NCBI GenBank assembly: GCA_039698035.1
Contig: JBDKSW010000004.1
Coordinates: forward strand, 124,001 to 188,000
Length of the DNA: 64,000 bases
DNA from: JAJFUI01 sp039698035
GTDB lineage: Bacteria; Planctomycetota; Planctomycetia; Pirellulales; Thermoguttaceae
Direction of reading: 5' to 3'
Positions 29,976 to 38,006 of this stretch are shown here, piece after piece; the first letter of the stretch is position 1; the number at the start of each line of letters is the position of its first letter. The translations under genes and the position numbers were made by a program. The notes under the pieces are model-generated. The model made no database searches and was not told the origin of the DNA. It saw only the letters and a list, made by a program, of their open reading frames with translations.

Positions 29976-30602
29976 ATGAAGACTCTCTCAGCAACACTGG
30001 CGATTCTCGCATTGTCAATCGGAACAACGACGTGCCAAGCCGGCCTGATTGTCGCTGCCACGGCGGCAGCCGACGGCGACAACGCCGTCACATGCACCTC
30101 GGCCTGGAACTTTGACGATCAGACGATGACCGTCACCGGGTCTCAGGCGTGGGGACCGGGCCATATCGGCACCCTGCCGCTCAGCGACGCCGCAAGCTTC
30201 ACGGCCGAAAGCGAGCTTGATCCGACAGTCACCTTGCGGACCATGATCGACAACGACACCGGCTCGTCTTGGACCGGTTATCAGGTTACCGTCTACATGA
30301 ACAAGTCGTTCTCGGTGACATCGCCCACCGTCTACAACGACACCACCGCCACGGGCTGGTACGTCTCCAGCTACGATTCCCAGGCGGTTCTGGTCGGCGA
30401 CGTGTGGGTGGCCAACGTCGTTTTTTCCGGTGGAACGGCGATTGCCGACGGTGGCATGCTCGACTTCAGCTATAAGCTCTCGTTCCTCGGTTCCGTGCAA
30501 TACTGCCAAGAGATGAGCCCCGTGCCCGAGCCGGGATGCTTGGCGCTGATTGCCGCCGGCGCCGCTGGGCTTCTGGTCCTGCGTCGCAAACGAACCGCCT
30601 AA
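29976..30602 (+). CDS. PEP-CTERM sorting-domain protein
   Basis: A 208-residue exported protein. It has an N-terminal signal peptide (MKTLSATLAILALSIGTTTC) and a polar beta-rich body of about 150 residues with no known domain. The C-terminal sorting signal is V-P-E-P followed by a hydrophobic helix and the basic end RRKR. PEP-CTERM proteins are recognised by an exosortase, processed at the membrane and usually linked to exopolysaccharide. ATG 29976 is taken because the signal peptide starts there; the frame upstream is open but lacks a signal. No exosortase gene lies in the window. Confidence 0.85.
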   Translation: MKTLSATLAILALSIGTTTCQAGLIVAATAAADGDNAVTCTSAWNFDDQTMTVTGSQAWGPGHIGTLPLSDAASFTAESELDPTVTLRTMIDNDTGSSWTGYQVTVYMNKSFSVTSPTVYNDTTATGWYVSSYDSQAVLVGDVWVANVVFSGGTAIADGGMLDFSYKLSFLGSVQYCQEMSPVPEPGCLALIAAGAAGLLVLRRKRTA

Positions 30603-30877
30603 TCGTCCGTCATCGTCGGGTTGATGGACGCAAGGGCCGGGGGGGGACTTGCAGGCCCTTCCCCGGCGAGCGATTCGCCGAATCTCGCCTTGGCGCGGCC
30701 CATGTCGCCTTGCTTCGGCCAACACTCTCGTCCAACCGGCGAACGCCGACAGCCCCGCCCCATCTTGTCGCCGGCCGCGTATTCGTTACGCTTAGAGCAA
30801 GTGAATGCGTGGGCTGTGGGCGGCCGTCGCTTGAAATGCTGGGTGCATGAAACGCACCCTCCACGAAGGGAACGCTG

Positions 30878-31756
30878 ATGAGTTTGATCACCGGTTTCGA
30901 GCGGTTCGTGCGTCAGGCCGAGCCGCTGGCGATGCATACCTGGTTCCAACTGGGCGGCCCGGCCGAATACTTTGCCGAGCCGGAAACCTTGGACGACCTG
31001 ACCGCGCTGGTGCAACGCTGCCACGAGGAATGCGTGCCGACGCGGATCCTGGGGCAGGGCTCGAACATCCTCGTCCGCGACGAAGGCGTGCCCGGCATGG
31101 TCATTCAGCTCTCGGCGCCGGTCTTCCGCAAAATCCGCATCGAGGGACGCGCGGTCATCACCGGCGGTGGCGCCCTGCTGGGACAAGCCGTCACCACGGC
31201 CGTCCATCATGGGCTAGCCGGTCTCGAAACGCTCGTCGGCATTCCCGGCACGGTCGGTGGCGCCCTGCACGGCAATGCTGGTGCCCAGGGCGCGAACATC
31301 GGCCAATGGACCCTGCATGCCACCGTGCTGACGGCCAGCGGCGAGGTCGCTCAGCGCGGCAGCGACGAGCTGGCGTTCGGCTACCGGCAAAACAGCCTCG
31401 ACGACTTGGTCATTCTTGACGCCCGCTGCGAACTCGAAGAGGACGATCCACGACAACTGGCCCAACGCATGCAGAAACAGTGGATCATCCGCAAGGCCTC
31501 GCAACCGATGGGTCACCAGGCGGCCGGTTGCGTCTTCCGAAATCCTCGCGGCCAGAGCGCCGGCGAGTTGATCGACCACGCCGGTCTGAAGGGAACGAGA
31601 ATCGGCGGCGCCGTGGTCAGTGATCGCCACGCCAACTTCATCATCGCCGAGCCTGAATGCTCGAGCCAAGACGTGCTTCGGCTCATCGAACTGATTCGCG
31701 GCCAGGTTCGCGACCGGACGGGAGTCGAGCTGGAACTGGAACTGGAAGTCTGGTAG
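30878..31756 (+). CDS. murB: UDP-N-acetylenolpyruvoylglucosamine reductase
   Basis: 292 residues. It reduces UDP-GlcNAc-enolpyruvate to UDP-MurNAc with NADPH and FAD in the cytoplasm, an early peptidoglycan step. The FAD-binding motif GQGSNILVRDEGVPG (about 59-73), the LVGIPGTVGGALHGNAGAQG segment and the C-terminal HANFIIAE are typical. The proton-donor serine of Escherichia coli MurB is replaced by Cys218 in the motif AGCVFRNP, a change seen in other MurB proteins. It lies 51 nt before an FtsQ-like gene, the same order as in dcw clusters, and supports peptidoglycan synthesis in this planctomycete. Confidence 0.95.
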   Translation: MSLITGFERFVRQAEPLAMHTWFQLGGPAEYFAEPETLDDLTALVQRCHEECVPTRILGQGSNILVRDEGVPGMVIQLSAPVFRKIRIEGRAVITGGGALLGQAVTTAVHHGLAGLETLVGIPGTVGGALHGNAGAQGANIGQWTLHATVLTASGEVAQRGSDELAFGYRQNSLDDLVILDARCELEEDDPRQLAQRMQKQWIIRKASQPMGHQAAGCVFRNPRGQSAGELIDHAGLKGTRIGGAVVSDRHANFIIAEPECSSQDVLRLIELIRGQVRDRTGVELELELEVW

Positions 31757-31807
31757 CGATGAGAGCCTCCGGTTCCTCGCTTTGCGCGAGAACCGAAGAA
31801 CCACGTC

Positions 31808-32701
31808 ATGAGCCCCGCGAAAAAACAAGCCCCCGCCTCGCCGATTTCCACATGGTTGCTTGGCCCGGGACGCCCCGTGCTGTTGCTGGCCGTGTTCCTG
31901 GCGCTGGCCTGCGGCGTGCTTCTGGCCATCTGGCACGGCGGTCTCGGCCGCCGCATCCTTGGATCGTCCGAATACCGCCTGACGGCCGAGCGGGTCCAAA
32001 TCACGACGCCGCCCGAGTGGATTCACACCGACATCCGCGCCGAAGTCTTCCGCGACCCGACGCTCGATGGAACGCTGTCGCTGCTTGACGACGATCTGGC
32101 CGAGCGCGTCTACAGAGCCTTTGCACGGCACCCGTGGGTTGCCAAGGTCATCCGCGTCGATAAGCACAATCTCACCGTCGAGCTGATCTATCGTCGGCCC
32201 GTGTGCATGGTGGAAGTGCCCGGCGGGCTGCTGCCTGTCGATGAAATGGGGACGTTGTTGCCGACCGGCGATTTTTCGTCAAACGAAGCGGTTGTCTATC
32301 CCCGACTGACGGGCGTCGAACGGGCGCCAACCGCACCGCCAGGCAACCGCTGGGCCGACGCGAAAGTGCTCGGCGGCGCGGAAATCGCCGCTGCCCTAGG
32401 CCCGGCATGGGCCCAGTTGCGATTGCAGCGAATCGTCCCTTCGGCCGCGGATCCCGCCGTCACGCCCGCCAGCCGCCCACAGTCCGGTCGCCGCTCGGGT
32501 GAGCCGTTCTTCACGCTCGTCACTCGAGGCGGCACACGCGTCCTCTGGGGTTACGCGCCCGGCGCAAACGCCCTGGGCGAGCTTTCGCCCACCGAGAAGC
32601 TGGCCCGATTGCAGCGGTACATGTCCGACCACGACACCCTCGAAGGCCGCGAGGGCAAGCCCCAAGTCTTGGATGTCCGCACCATGCGGCCGTCCATGTA
32701 G
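31808..32701 (+). CDS. FtsQ/DivIB-like membrane protein with POTRA-type region
   Basis: 297 residues. One membrane helix lies near residues 22-42, followed by an extracytoplasmic region. The first 90 residues after the helix (EYRLTAERVQITTPPEWIHT, then RVYRAFARHPWVAKVIRVDK) resemble the POTRA domain of FtsQ/DivIB, and the sequence continues with NLTVELIYRRPVCMVEVPGG, as in FtsQ. The second half is less similar and may be lineage specific. It follows murB, as ftsQ does in dcw clusters. Many planctomycetes lack FtsZ, so a divisome role is uncertain. The family call rests on architecture and position rather than a strong motif. Confidence 0.6.
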   Translation: MSPAKKQAPASPISTWLLGPGRPVLLLAVFLALACGVLLAIWHGGLGRRILGSSEYRLTAERVQITTPPEWIHTDIRAEVFRDPTLDGTLSLLDDDLAERVYRAFARHPWVAKVIRVDKHNLTVELIYRRPVCMVEVPGGLLPVDEMGTLLPTGDFSSNEAVVYPRLTGVERAPTAPPGNRWADAKVLGGAEIAAALGPAWAQLRLQRIVPSAADPAVTPASRPQSGRRSGEPFFTLVTRGGTRVLWGYAPGANALGELSPTEKLARLQRYMSDHDTLEGREGKPQVLDVRTMRPSM

Positions 32702-32745
32702 GATGCCACTGTCAAGCCGATTCGGAATCGCCAACCCGGGGCCAT

Positions 32746-34278
32746 CTACGCCAGCGACGGCAGCGCGCTCGACGGCAGCAACTGCTTGAACGTCGATTGC
32801 TCGATAAGCGTCTGCACGGCCTCGATGTCGGGCGAGAAGTAACGGTCTTTGTCGTAAAACGGCACGCGGCCGCGCACCAGCGATCGGGCTTCTTCCAGCC
32901 GCGGCGAGCTGCGAAGCGGCCTGCGGAAATCGAGCCCCTGGCAGGCCGCCAACAGTTCGATGGCCACGATGCCGGCCGTGTTCGAGGCCATTTCCGCCAA
33001 GCGTCGCGCGGCGAATGTGGCCATCGACACGTGATCCTCCTGATTGGCCGAGGTCGGCATGCTGTCGACGGACGCCGGATGCGCGAGCGTCTTGTTCTCG
33101 CTGGCCAAGGCGGCCGCCGTCACTTGGGCGATCATGAAACCCGAGTTCAAACCGCCATTTTCCACCAAGAACGGCGGCAGCTTCGACAGGCTCGAATCGA
33201 TCAACAACGCGATCCGGCGTTCCGACAAGGCGCCGATCTCGGACAACGCCAACGCCAGATTGTCGGCCGCCATGGCCACGGGCTCGGCGTGGAAGTTGCC
33301 GCCCGAAAGAATCGTGTCGTCTTCCGCGAAGACAATCGGATTGTCGGAAACGGCATTGGCTTCGGCCGCCAGCACGGCCGCCGCATTGACGATCTGTGTC
33401 AGGCAGGCGCCCATCACCTGCGGCTGGCATCGCAGCGAATACGGGTCCTGCACTTTCTCGCAATGCGCGTGCGACTGGCAAATCTCGCTCGTCGCGTCGA
33501 GCAAGTGACGATAGGCGGCAGCCGCGGTCGTTTGACCCGAGTGGCCGCGAACCGCGTGCAGCCGCGCATCGAAAGGCACGCGGCTTCCCTGTGCAGCCTC
33601 GACCGACAGCGCACCGGCGACCATGGCCGCCGCAAACAGGTCCTCGGCCAGGAACAGCCCCTCAAGCCCCAGCGCGGTCGACGCCTGAGTGCCGTTCAGC
33701 AGGGCTAGGCCTTCCTTGGGCGCCAGGGCAATCGGTTCGAGGCCGGCGATTCTTAGCCCCTCGTCACCCGGCATCCGTCGCCCGGCATGGATGGCTTCCC
33801 CTTCGCCCAACAGCACCAACGCCATGTGGGCCAACGGGGCCAAGTCGCCCGAAGCGCCGCACGATCCCTTCCGCGGAATGCACGGATAGACTTCGGCCTG
33901 CAACAGTCGGACGAGCGCCTCGATGACCACGCGCCGAACGCCCGAGTAGCCCAGGGCCAGACTGTTGATCTTCAGCGTCAAGAGCAGGCGGACCTCCGCT
34001 TCGCTCATCGGCGTGCCAACACCAGCGGCATGGGACAACACGATGCTCCGTTGCAAGAGCTCCAATTCCGCGGGCGAAATGCGCTGCCGCGCCAGCAGTC
34101 CGAAGCCCGTATTGACGCCGTAGACGGTCTCGCCGCTCGCGATGACCCGCGCGACGGTCTCGGCGGCCGCATCGACCTTGGCGTAGCATTCTGCCGCCAG
34201 TTCAATTTTCACCGCCTCCCGCCAAACACGGCGAAGATCGGCGAGGTTCAGTTTTCCCGGGGTAAACGTCAGTCTCAT
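32746..34278 (-). CDS. hutH: Histidine ammonia-lyase
   Basis: 510 residues, the usual length. It converts L-histidine to urocanate plus ammonia, the first step of histidine degradation. The residues Ala142-Ser143-Gly144 within SCGASGDLAPLAHM form the MIO prosthetic group by autocatalytic cyclisation. The early motif YGVNTGFGLLA and QPQVMGACLTQI are also family hallmarks. It is the last gene of the hut operon and is convergent with the FtsQ-like gene. Start ATG 34278 lies 112 bp after the hutU stop codon. Confidence 0.97.
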   Translation of the reverse strand: MRLTFTPGKLNLADLRRVWREAVKIELAAECYAKVDAAAETVARVIASGETVYGVNTGFGLLARQRISPAELELLQRSIVLSHAAGVGTPMSEAEVRLLLTLKINSLALGYSGVRRVVIEALVRLLQAEVYPCIPRKGSCGASGDLAPLAHMALVLLGEGEAIHAGRRMPGDEGLRIAGLEPIALAPKEGLALLNGTQASTALGLEGLFLAEDLFAAAMVAGALSVEAAQGSRVPFDARLHAVRGHSGQTTAAAAYRHLLDATSEICQSHAHCEKVQDPYSLRCQPQVMGACLTQIVNAAAVLAAEANAVSDNPIVFAEDDTILSGGNFHAEPVAMAADNLALALSEIGALSERRIALLIDSSLSKLPPFLVENGGLNSGFMIAQVTAAALASENKTLAHPASVDSMPTSANQEDHVSMATFAARRLAEMASNTAGIVAIELLAACQGLDFRRPLRSSPRLEEARSLVRGRVPFYDKDRYFSPDIEAVQTLIEQSTFKQLLPSSALPSLA

Positions 34279-34390
34279 CGCTTATCCTTCAACATTCGAC
34301 TGTTTCGTGCAAGTCATCGGCCATCGGATGCGGCAACTCACACCCTCAGCCGCTCAACCGCAACTCGCACATCGATTGTCTCCAACTGTT

Positions 34391-36067
34391 TTACGGTTTC
34401 ATCATCGGCAAATCGAGGCCGTTTTCGCAGGCGCACCGGATCGCCTCGTCGTAGCCCGCGTCGGCGTGACGCATGACGCCGGTTGCCGGGTCGTTGTGCA
34501 GCACGCGGGCCAGGCGTCGGGCGGCCGCCTCGCTTCCGTCGGCCACGATGACCAGCCCGGCGTGTTGGCTGAAGCCCATGCCAACGCCGCCGCCGTGATG
34601 AAAACTGACCCAGGTGGCCCCGCTTGCCGTATTCAAAAGCGCGTTGAGCAGCGGCCAATCGGAAACCGCGTCGGAGCCGTCACGCATGGCCTCCGTCTCG
34701 CGGTTCGGGCTGGCCACCGAGCCCGAATCGAGATGATCGCGGCCGATGACGACCGGCGCTCGCAACTCGCCCCGGGCAACCATCTCGTTAAAGGCCAGCC
34801 CGACCCGTGCGCGATCTTTGAGCCCAAGCCAGCAGATGCGGGCTGGAAGGCCCTGAAACCGTATCCGTTCTCTCGCCATGTCGAGCCACTGGTGCAAGTG
34901 CGGATCGTCCGGCACAAGCTGCTTCACTCGGGCGTCCGTGCGATCGATGTCCTCTGGGTCGCCGGACAGCGCGGCCCAGCGGAACGGTCCGACCCCGCGG
35001 CAGAACAACGGGCGGATGTAGGCCGGCACAAAACCGGGAAACGCAAACGCGTCGGCCACGCCCTCGTCCTTGGCCACTTGCCGAATGTTGTTGCCGTAGT
35101 CAAACGTAGCGGCCCCGCGACGTTGCATCTCCAACATGGCCCGCACGTGGACGACGATCGACTGTCTGGCCGCTTGCAGCACGGCCGTTGGATCATCCTT
35201 GCGCATCTGCCGGGCCTTTTCCAACGTCCAGCCCAAGGGCAGATAGCCGTTCAGCGGATCGTGGGCGCTCGTCTGATCCGTCAGCAAGTCGGGCGTCACG
35301 CCCCGACGAACCAACTCTGGCAGCGTCTCGGCGCAGTTGCCCAGCAAGCCCACGGAAACGGCTCGACCCGCGGCGCACGCCTCGCGCACGATCGCAAGGG
35401 CCTCGTTGAGCGACGTGGCCTGCCTGTCGAGGTAGCCCGTCTCAATCCGGCGGGCAATTCGTGCCGGATCGCATTCGACGGCCAGCATCGAGGCCCCGGC
35501 CATCGTGGCCGCCAACGGCTGAGCGCCGCCCATGCCGCCCAAACCGCCGGTCAAAATCCAGCGGCCGCGAAGGCTGCCGTCGAAGTGTCGACGGCCGGCC
35601 TCGACGAACGTCTCGAACGTGCCCTGGATGATGCCCTGCGAGCCGATGTAGATCCACGAGCCGGCCGTCATTTGGCCGTACATCATCAGCCCGCGACGAT
35701 CCAACTCGTTGAACTGTTCCCAGGTGGCCCAATGCGGCACGAGGTTCGAGTTGGCCAGCAACACGCGCGGAGCATCCGCGTGGGTTTTGAAGACGCCGAC
35801 CGGTTTGCCGGACTGCACCAGCAGCGTCTCGTCGTCTTCCAAGCGTCGCAGCACGTCGACGATTCGGTCGAAGCACGCCCAGTCGCGCGCGGCCCGCCCG
35901 ATGCCGCCGTAGACGACGAGTTCCGCCGGCCGCTCGGCCACTTCGGGATCCAGATTGTTCATCAGCATCCGCAGCGCGGCCTCGGTAAGCCAGCTCTTCG
36001 CAGTGCGCTCGGCGCCGTGCGGCGCGCGGATAATTCGCGACGGGTCGTTTCGGTTGGAAGCGCTCAT
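34391..36067 (-). CDS. hutU: Urocanate hydratase
   Basis: 558 residues. It converts urocanate to imidazolone propionate, using NAD+ as a bound electrophile. Family blocks are complete: VYGGIGRAARDW, MYGQMTAGSWIYIGSQGIIQ, the NAD-binding stretch GGLGGMGGAQPLAATMAG, TDQTSAHDPLNGYLPLGW and the C-terminal FHHGGGVGMGFSQHAGLV. Its ATG (36067-36065) overlaps the hutI stop codon in the sequence ATGA, a sign of translational coupling. The open frame extends upstream of this start, but that part is antisense to hutI-derived sequence and not conserved. Confidence 0.97.
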   Translation of the reverse strand: MSASNRNDPSRIIRAPHGAERTAKSWLTEAALRMLMNNLDPEVAERPAELVVYGGIGRAARDWACFDRIVDVLRRLEDDETLLVQSGKPVGVFKTHADAPRVLLANSNLVPHWATWEQFNELDRRGLMMYGQMTAGSWIYIGSQGIIQGTFETFVEAGRRHFDGSLRGRWILTGGLGGMGGAQPLAATMAGASMLAVECDPARIARRIETGYLDRQATSLNEALAIVREACAAGRAVSVGLLGNCAETLPELVRRGVTPDLLTDQTSAHDPLNGYLPLGWTLEKARQMRKDDPTAVLQAARQSIVVHVRAMLEMQRRGAATFDYGNNIRQVAKDEGVADAFAFPGFVPAYIRPLFCRGVGPFRWAALSGDPEDIDRTDARVKQLVPDDPHLHQWLDMARERIRFQGLPARICWLGLKDRARVGLAFNEMVARGELRAPVVIGRDHLDSGSVASPNRETEAMRDGSDAVSDWPLLNALLNTASGATWVSFHHGGGVGMGFSQHAGLVIVADGSEAAARRLARVLHNDPATGVMRHADAGYDEAIRCACENGLDLPMMKP

Positions 36068-37347
36068 GGTTGTTGCCAAGTGATCTGACCCTTGAAAACT
36101 CGCTGACGCAAACGCGGGATGCCAAACTCGCTGGCCAACTGGCTCGGCTCGTCGATGTCCCAGACAAGAAAGTCCGCTTGACGGCCGACGGCCAACGTCC
36201 CCGCGCGATCGGCCATGCCCAGCGCTCGGGCGGCATGACGGGTTGCGCCGGCCATCGCCTCCTCGGGCGTGAGACCAAACAGCGTGCATGCCATGCCGAG
36301 CATCAGCCGCAACGATGCCAGCGGACAGGTGCCCGGATTCAAATCGCTGGCCACGGCCATTGGCACACCTGCCGCGCGGAGCTCGTCCACCGGCGGCCTC
36401 CGAGTTTCGCGGAGAAAATAATACGCGCCCGGCAGCAGTACGGCGACGGCACCGGCCTCGGCAATCGCCTGCACGCCAGCCCGGTCGAGGTGTTCGAGGT
36501 GGTCCACCGACAAGGGTTTGAAGCGCGCGGCCATCTGCGAGCCGCCCAAGTTGGAAAGCTGCTCGAAATGGCCCTTCACCGGAAGGTCGTGATGCCGCGC
36601 AGCCTCGAAAATCCGCTCGCACTGAGCCGGCGAAAAGGCGATCCGATCGCAAAAAACGTCCACGGCGTCCGCCAGCGATTCGGCCACAGCGGCCGGGATC
36701 ATTTCGTCGCGGATCAGCGTCACGTAGTCGTCCGGTCGGTCGGCGTACTCCGGCGGCAGCGCATGGGCGGCCAGCAACGTCGTTGTCACGTTGATTGGCA
36801 CTTTCTCGGCAATCCGTCGCGCCACGCGCAACATCTTCAACTCGTCGGCCACGCGAAGACCATAGCCCGACTTGATTTCGACGGTCGTCACTCCCTCGGC
36901 CGCCAACGCCCGGACCCTCGGCAGCGAGTCATTCAGCAACGCATCTTCACTCGCGGCGCGCGTGCTGCGGACCGTGGCCAAAATGCCGCCGCCCTGCCGG
37001 GCGATCTCTTCATACGGCACACCCGACCATCGCATTGCAATTTCCCGCGACCGATTGCCGCCATAGACCAAGTGGGTATGGCAATCGACCAAGCCAGGCG
37101 TGATCCATGCGCCACGACAATCGACGATTTCCGATATTGAGGCGTCGCCGCCAGCTTCGATTGGCCCGATCGCAACGATCTTGTCGCCGCACACGCGGAC
37201 TGCATGAATCGGCCGTGCCCCGTCGACACTCGGCTCGCCAATCCCCATCGTCGCCAGTCGGGCGTTGATCCAGACACGGTCGCAAGAAGCTGTCGCGGAA
37301 CGTGGCATGTGGCGATCCGTGGTGTTGGTGGCCAACGCTTGTTTCAT
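36064..37347 (-). CDS. hutI: Imidazolonepropionase
   Basis: 427 residues of the amidohydrolase superfamily. It opens the imidazolone ring to N-formimino-L-glutamate, the third step of histidine degradation. The metal site is seen in GLVDCHTHLVYGGNRSREIA; further ligands fall in VKGHFEQLSNLGG and SVDHLEHLD, and the Asp near the end in ASDLNPGTCPLASL. It is the first gene of the hut operon and no hutG or hutF is adjacent, so the last step must be encoded elsewhere. ATG 37347 is used; ATG 37308 is possible because the conserved domain begins at DRVWINARLATM. Confidence 0.95.
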   Translation of the reverse strand: MKQALATNTTDRHMPRSATASCDRVWINARLATMGIGEPSVDGARPIHAVRVCGDKIVAIGPIEAGGDASISEIVDCRGAWITPGLVDCHTHLVYGGNRSREIAMRWSGVPYEEIARQGGGILATVRSTRAASEDALLNDSLPRVRALAAEGVTTVEIKSGYGLRVADELKMLRVARRIAEKVPINVTTTLLAAHALPPEYADRPDDYVTLIRDEMIPAAVAESLADAVDVFCDRIAFSPAQCERIFEAARHHDLPVKGHFEQLSNLGGSQMAARFKPLSVDHLEHLDRAGVQAIAEAGAVAVLLPGAYYFLRETRRPPVDELRAAGVPMAVASDLNPGTCPLASLRLMLGMACTLFGLTPEEAMAGATRHAARALGMADRAGTLAVGRQADFLVWDIDEPSQLASEFGIPRLRQRVFKGQITWQQP

Positions 37348-37466
37348 TCCCGGCCGGCGCTGCCCGGCTCATCGCTCCTCAATCGCAAGGCGTGACGCCG
37401 CAATGGTTACCATCTTGCGCTTCCGAGCCAGTGTCTGTCTAGAGCGGCAGACAACCAAACGGGCTA

Positions 37467-37495
37467 TTGATTCGTTCTGGGCGATTCGCTATCTT
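37467..37495 (+). promoter_or_regulatory. Candidate promoter for the small cysteine-tailed protein
   Basis: TTGATT (37467-37472), a 17-bp spacer and TATCTT (37490-37495). Both elements match four of six consensus bases. Confidence 0.4.
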
Positions 37496-37643
37496 AGAGT
37501 ATTAGCTTTTCGTGGGTCTTTTCGCAGAATTCTCTTCGACGTTGCTTCCTTGAAAAAGTCATCCCCAGGAGCACAGAGGCCGGCGTATTGACTGTTGTCT
37601 AGCACGGTTTTTCCAGACTTCATATCAACCTATTTCGGGCCTT

Positions 37644-37649
37644 AGGAGG
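37644..37649 (+). promoter_or_regulatory. Strong ribosome-binding site that fixes the start at 37659
   Basis: AGGAGG at 37644-37649 with a 9-nt spacer to ATG 37659. It decides between this ATG and the TTG at 37650, which would touch the site. Confidence 0.75.
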
Positions 37650-37658
37650 TTGAAGATC

Positions 37659-37961
37659 ATGGGTGCCTTGAAGGAAAAGAGAGCGGAGCAGGATGCAAGG
37701 CAAATCGCTGCCACGGAGATCGGGCTGAAAGTCGGGCTGCTGGAACGGTGCGAACTTCATGGGGCGATCTACGACGCCATGAATGACTTCGCGCTCGAAG
37801 ATGCGTTTCGCTATGGCGAAGCGCTGATGACCAAGAATGATCCGTCGGTGGCCGTGTTCGCGGGCAACCGCAAACGGCTCCACCTCCTTTTGGAGAACAT
37901 CCGCACGGGTCTGCCAAACTGCTGCGACGAATGCTACTACGCATCGCAACAACGGCACTGA
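37659..37961 (+). CDS. Small uncharacterised protein with a cysteine-rich tail
   Basis: 100 residues, mostly helical and charged, with no signal peptide or membrane segment. The C-terminal 20 residues contain three close cysteines (LPNCCDECYYASQ), as might bind a metal or a cofactor or form a disulphide. An upstream perfect Shine-Dalgarno sequence supports translation. The gene ends 45 nt before the end of the convergent response-regulator gene. No family is recognised. It sits between the hut operon and the NtrC-type two-component pair without a clear functional link to either. Confidence 0.6.
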   Translation: MGALKEKRAEQDARQIAATEIGLKVGLLERCELHGAIYDAMNDFALEDAFRYGEALMTKNDPSVAVFAGNRKRLHLLLENIRTGLPNCCDECYYASQQRH

Positions 37962-38006
37962 CGCGGCAAGCGGTTCTTCCAAGCGGCCGTCTTGCCGAGC
38001 TGTGCT

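Larger units (their letters stand above)
37348..37658. other. Divergent intergenic region between hutI and a small gene
   Basis: 311 bp. A rightward promoter candidate lies at 37467-37495 and an AGGAGG ribosome site at 37644-37649. No clear hut operator could be identified, and no gene is visible between the two promoters. Confidence 0.45.

Noticed and set aside
32718..32730. CGATTC-G-GAATCG as a terminator between the convergent FtsQ-like and hutH genes
   Set aside because: The loop is too small for a stable RNA hairpin and there is no T-run on either strand.
34307..36088. A 593-codon plus-strand open frame
   Set aside because: It is antisense to hutU, whose conserved blocks are complete. 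The plus-strand frame shows only the periodic bias of a shadow.
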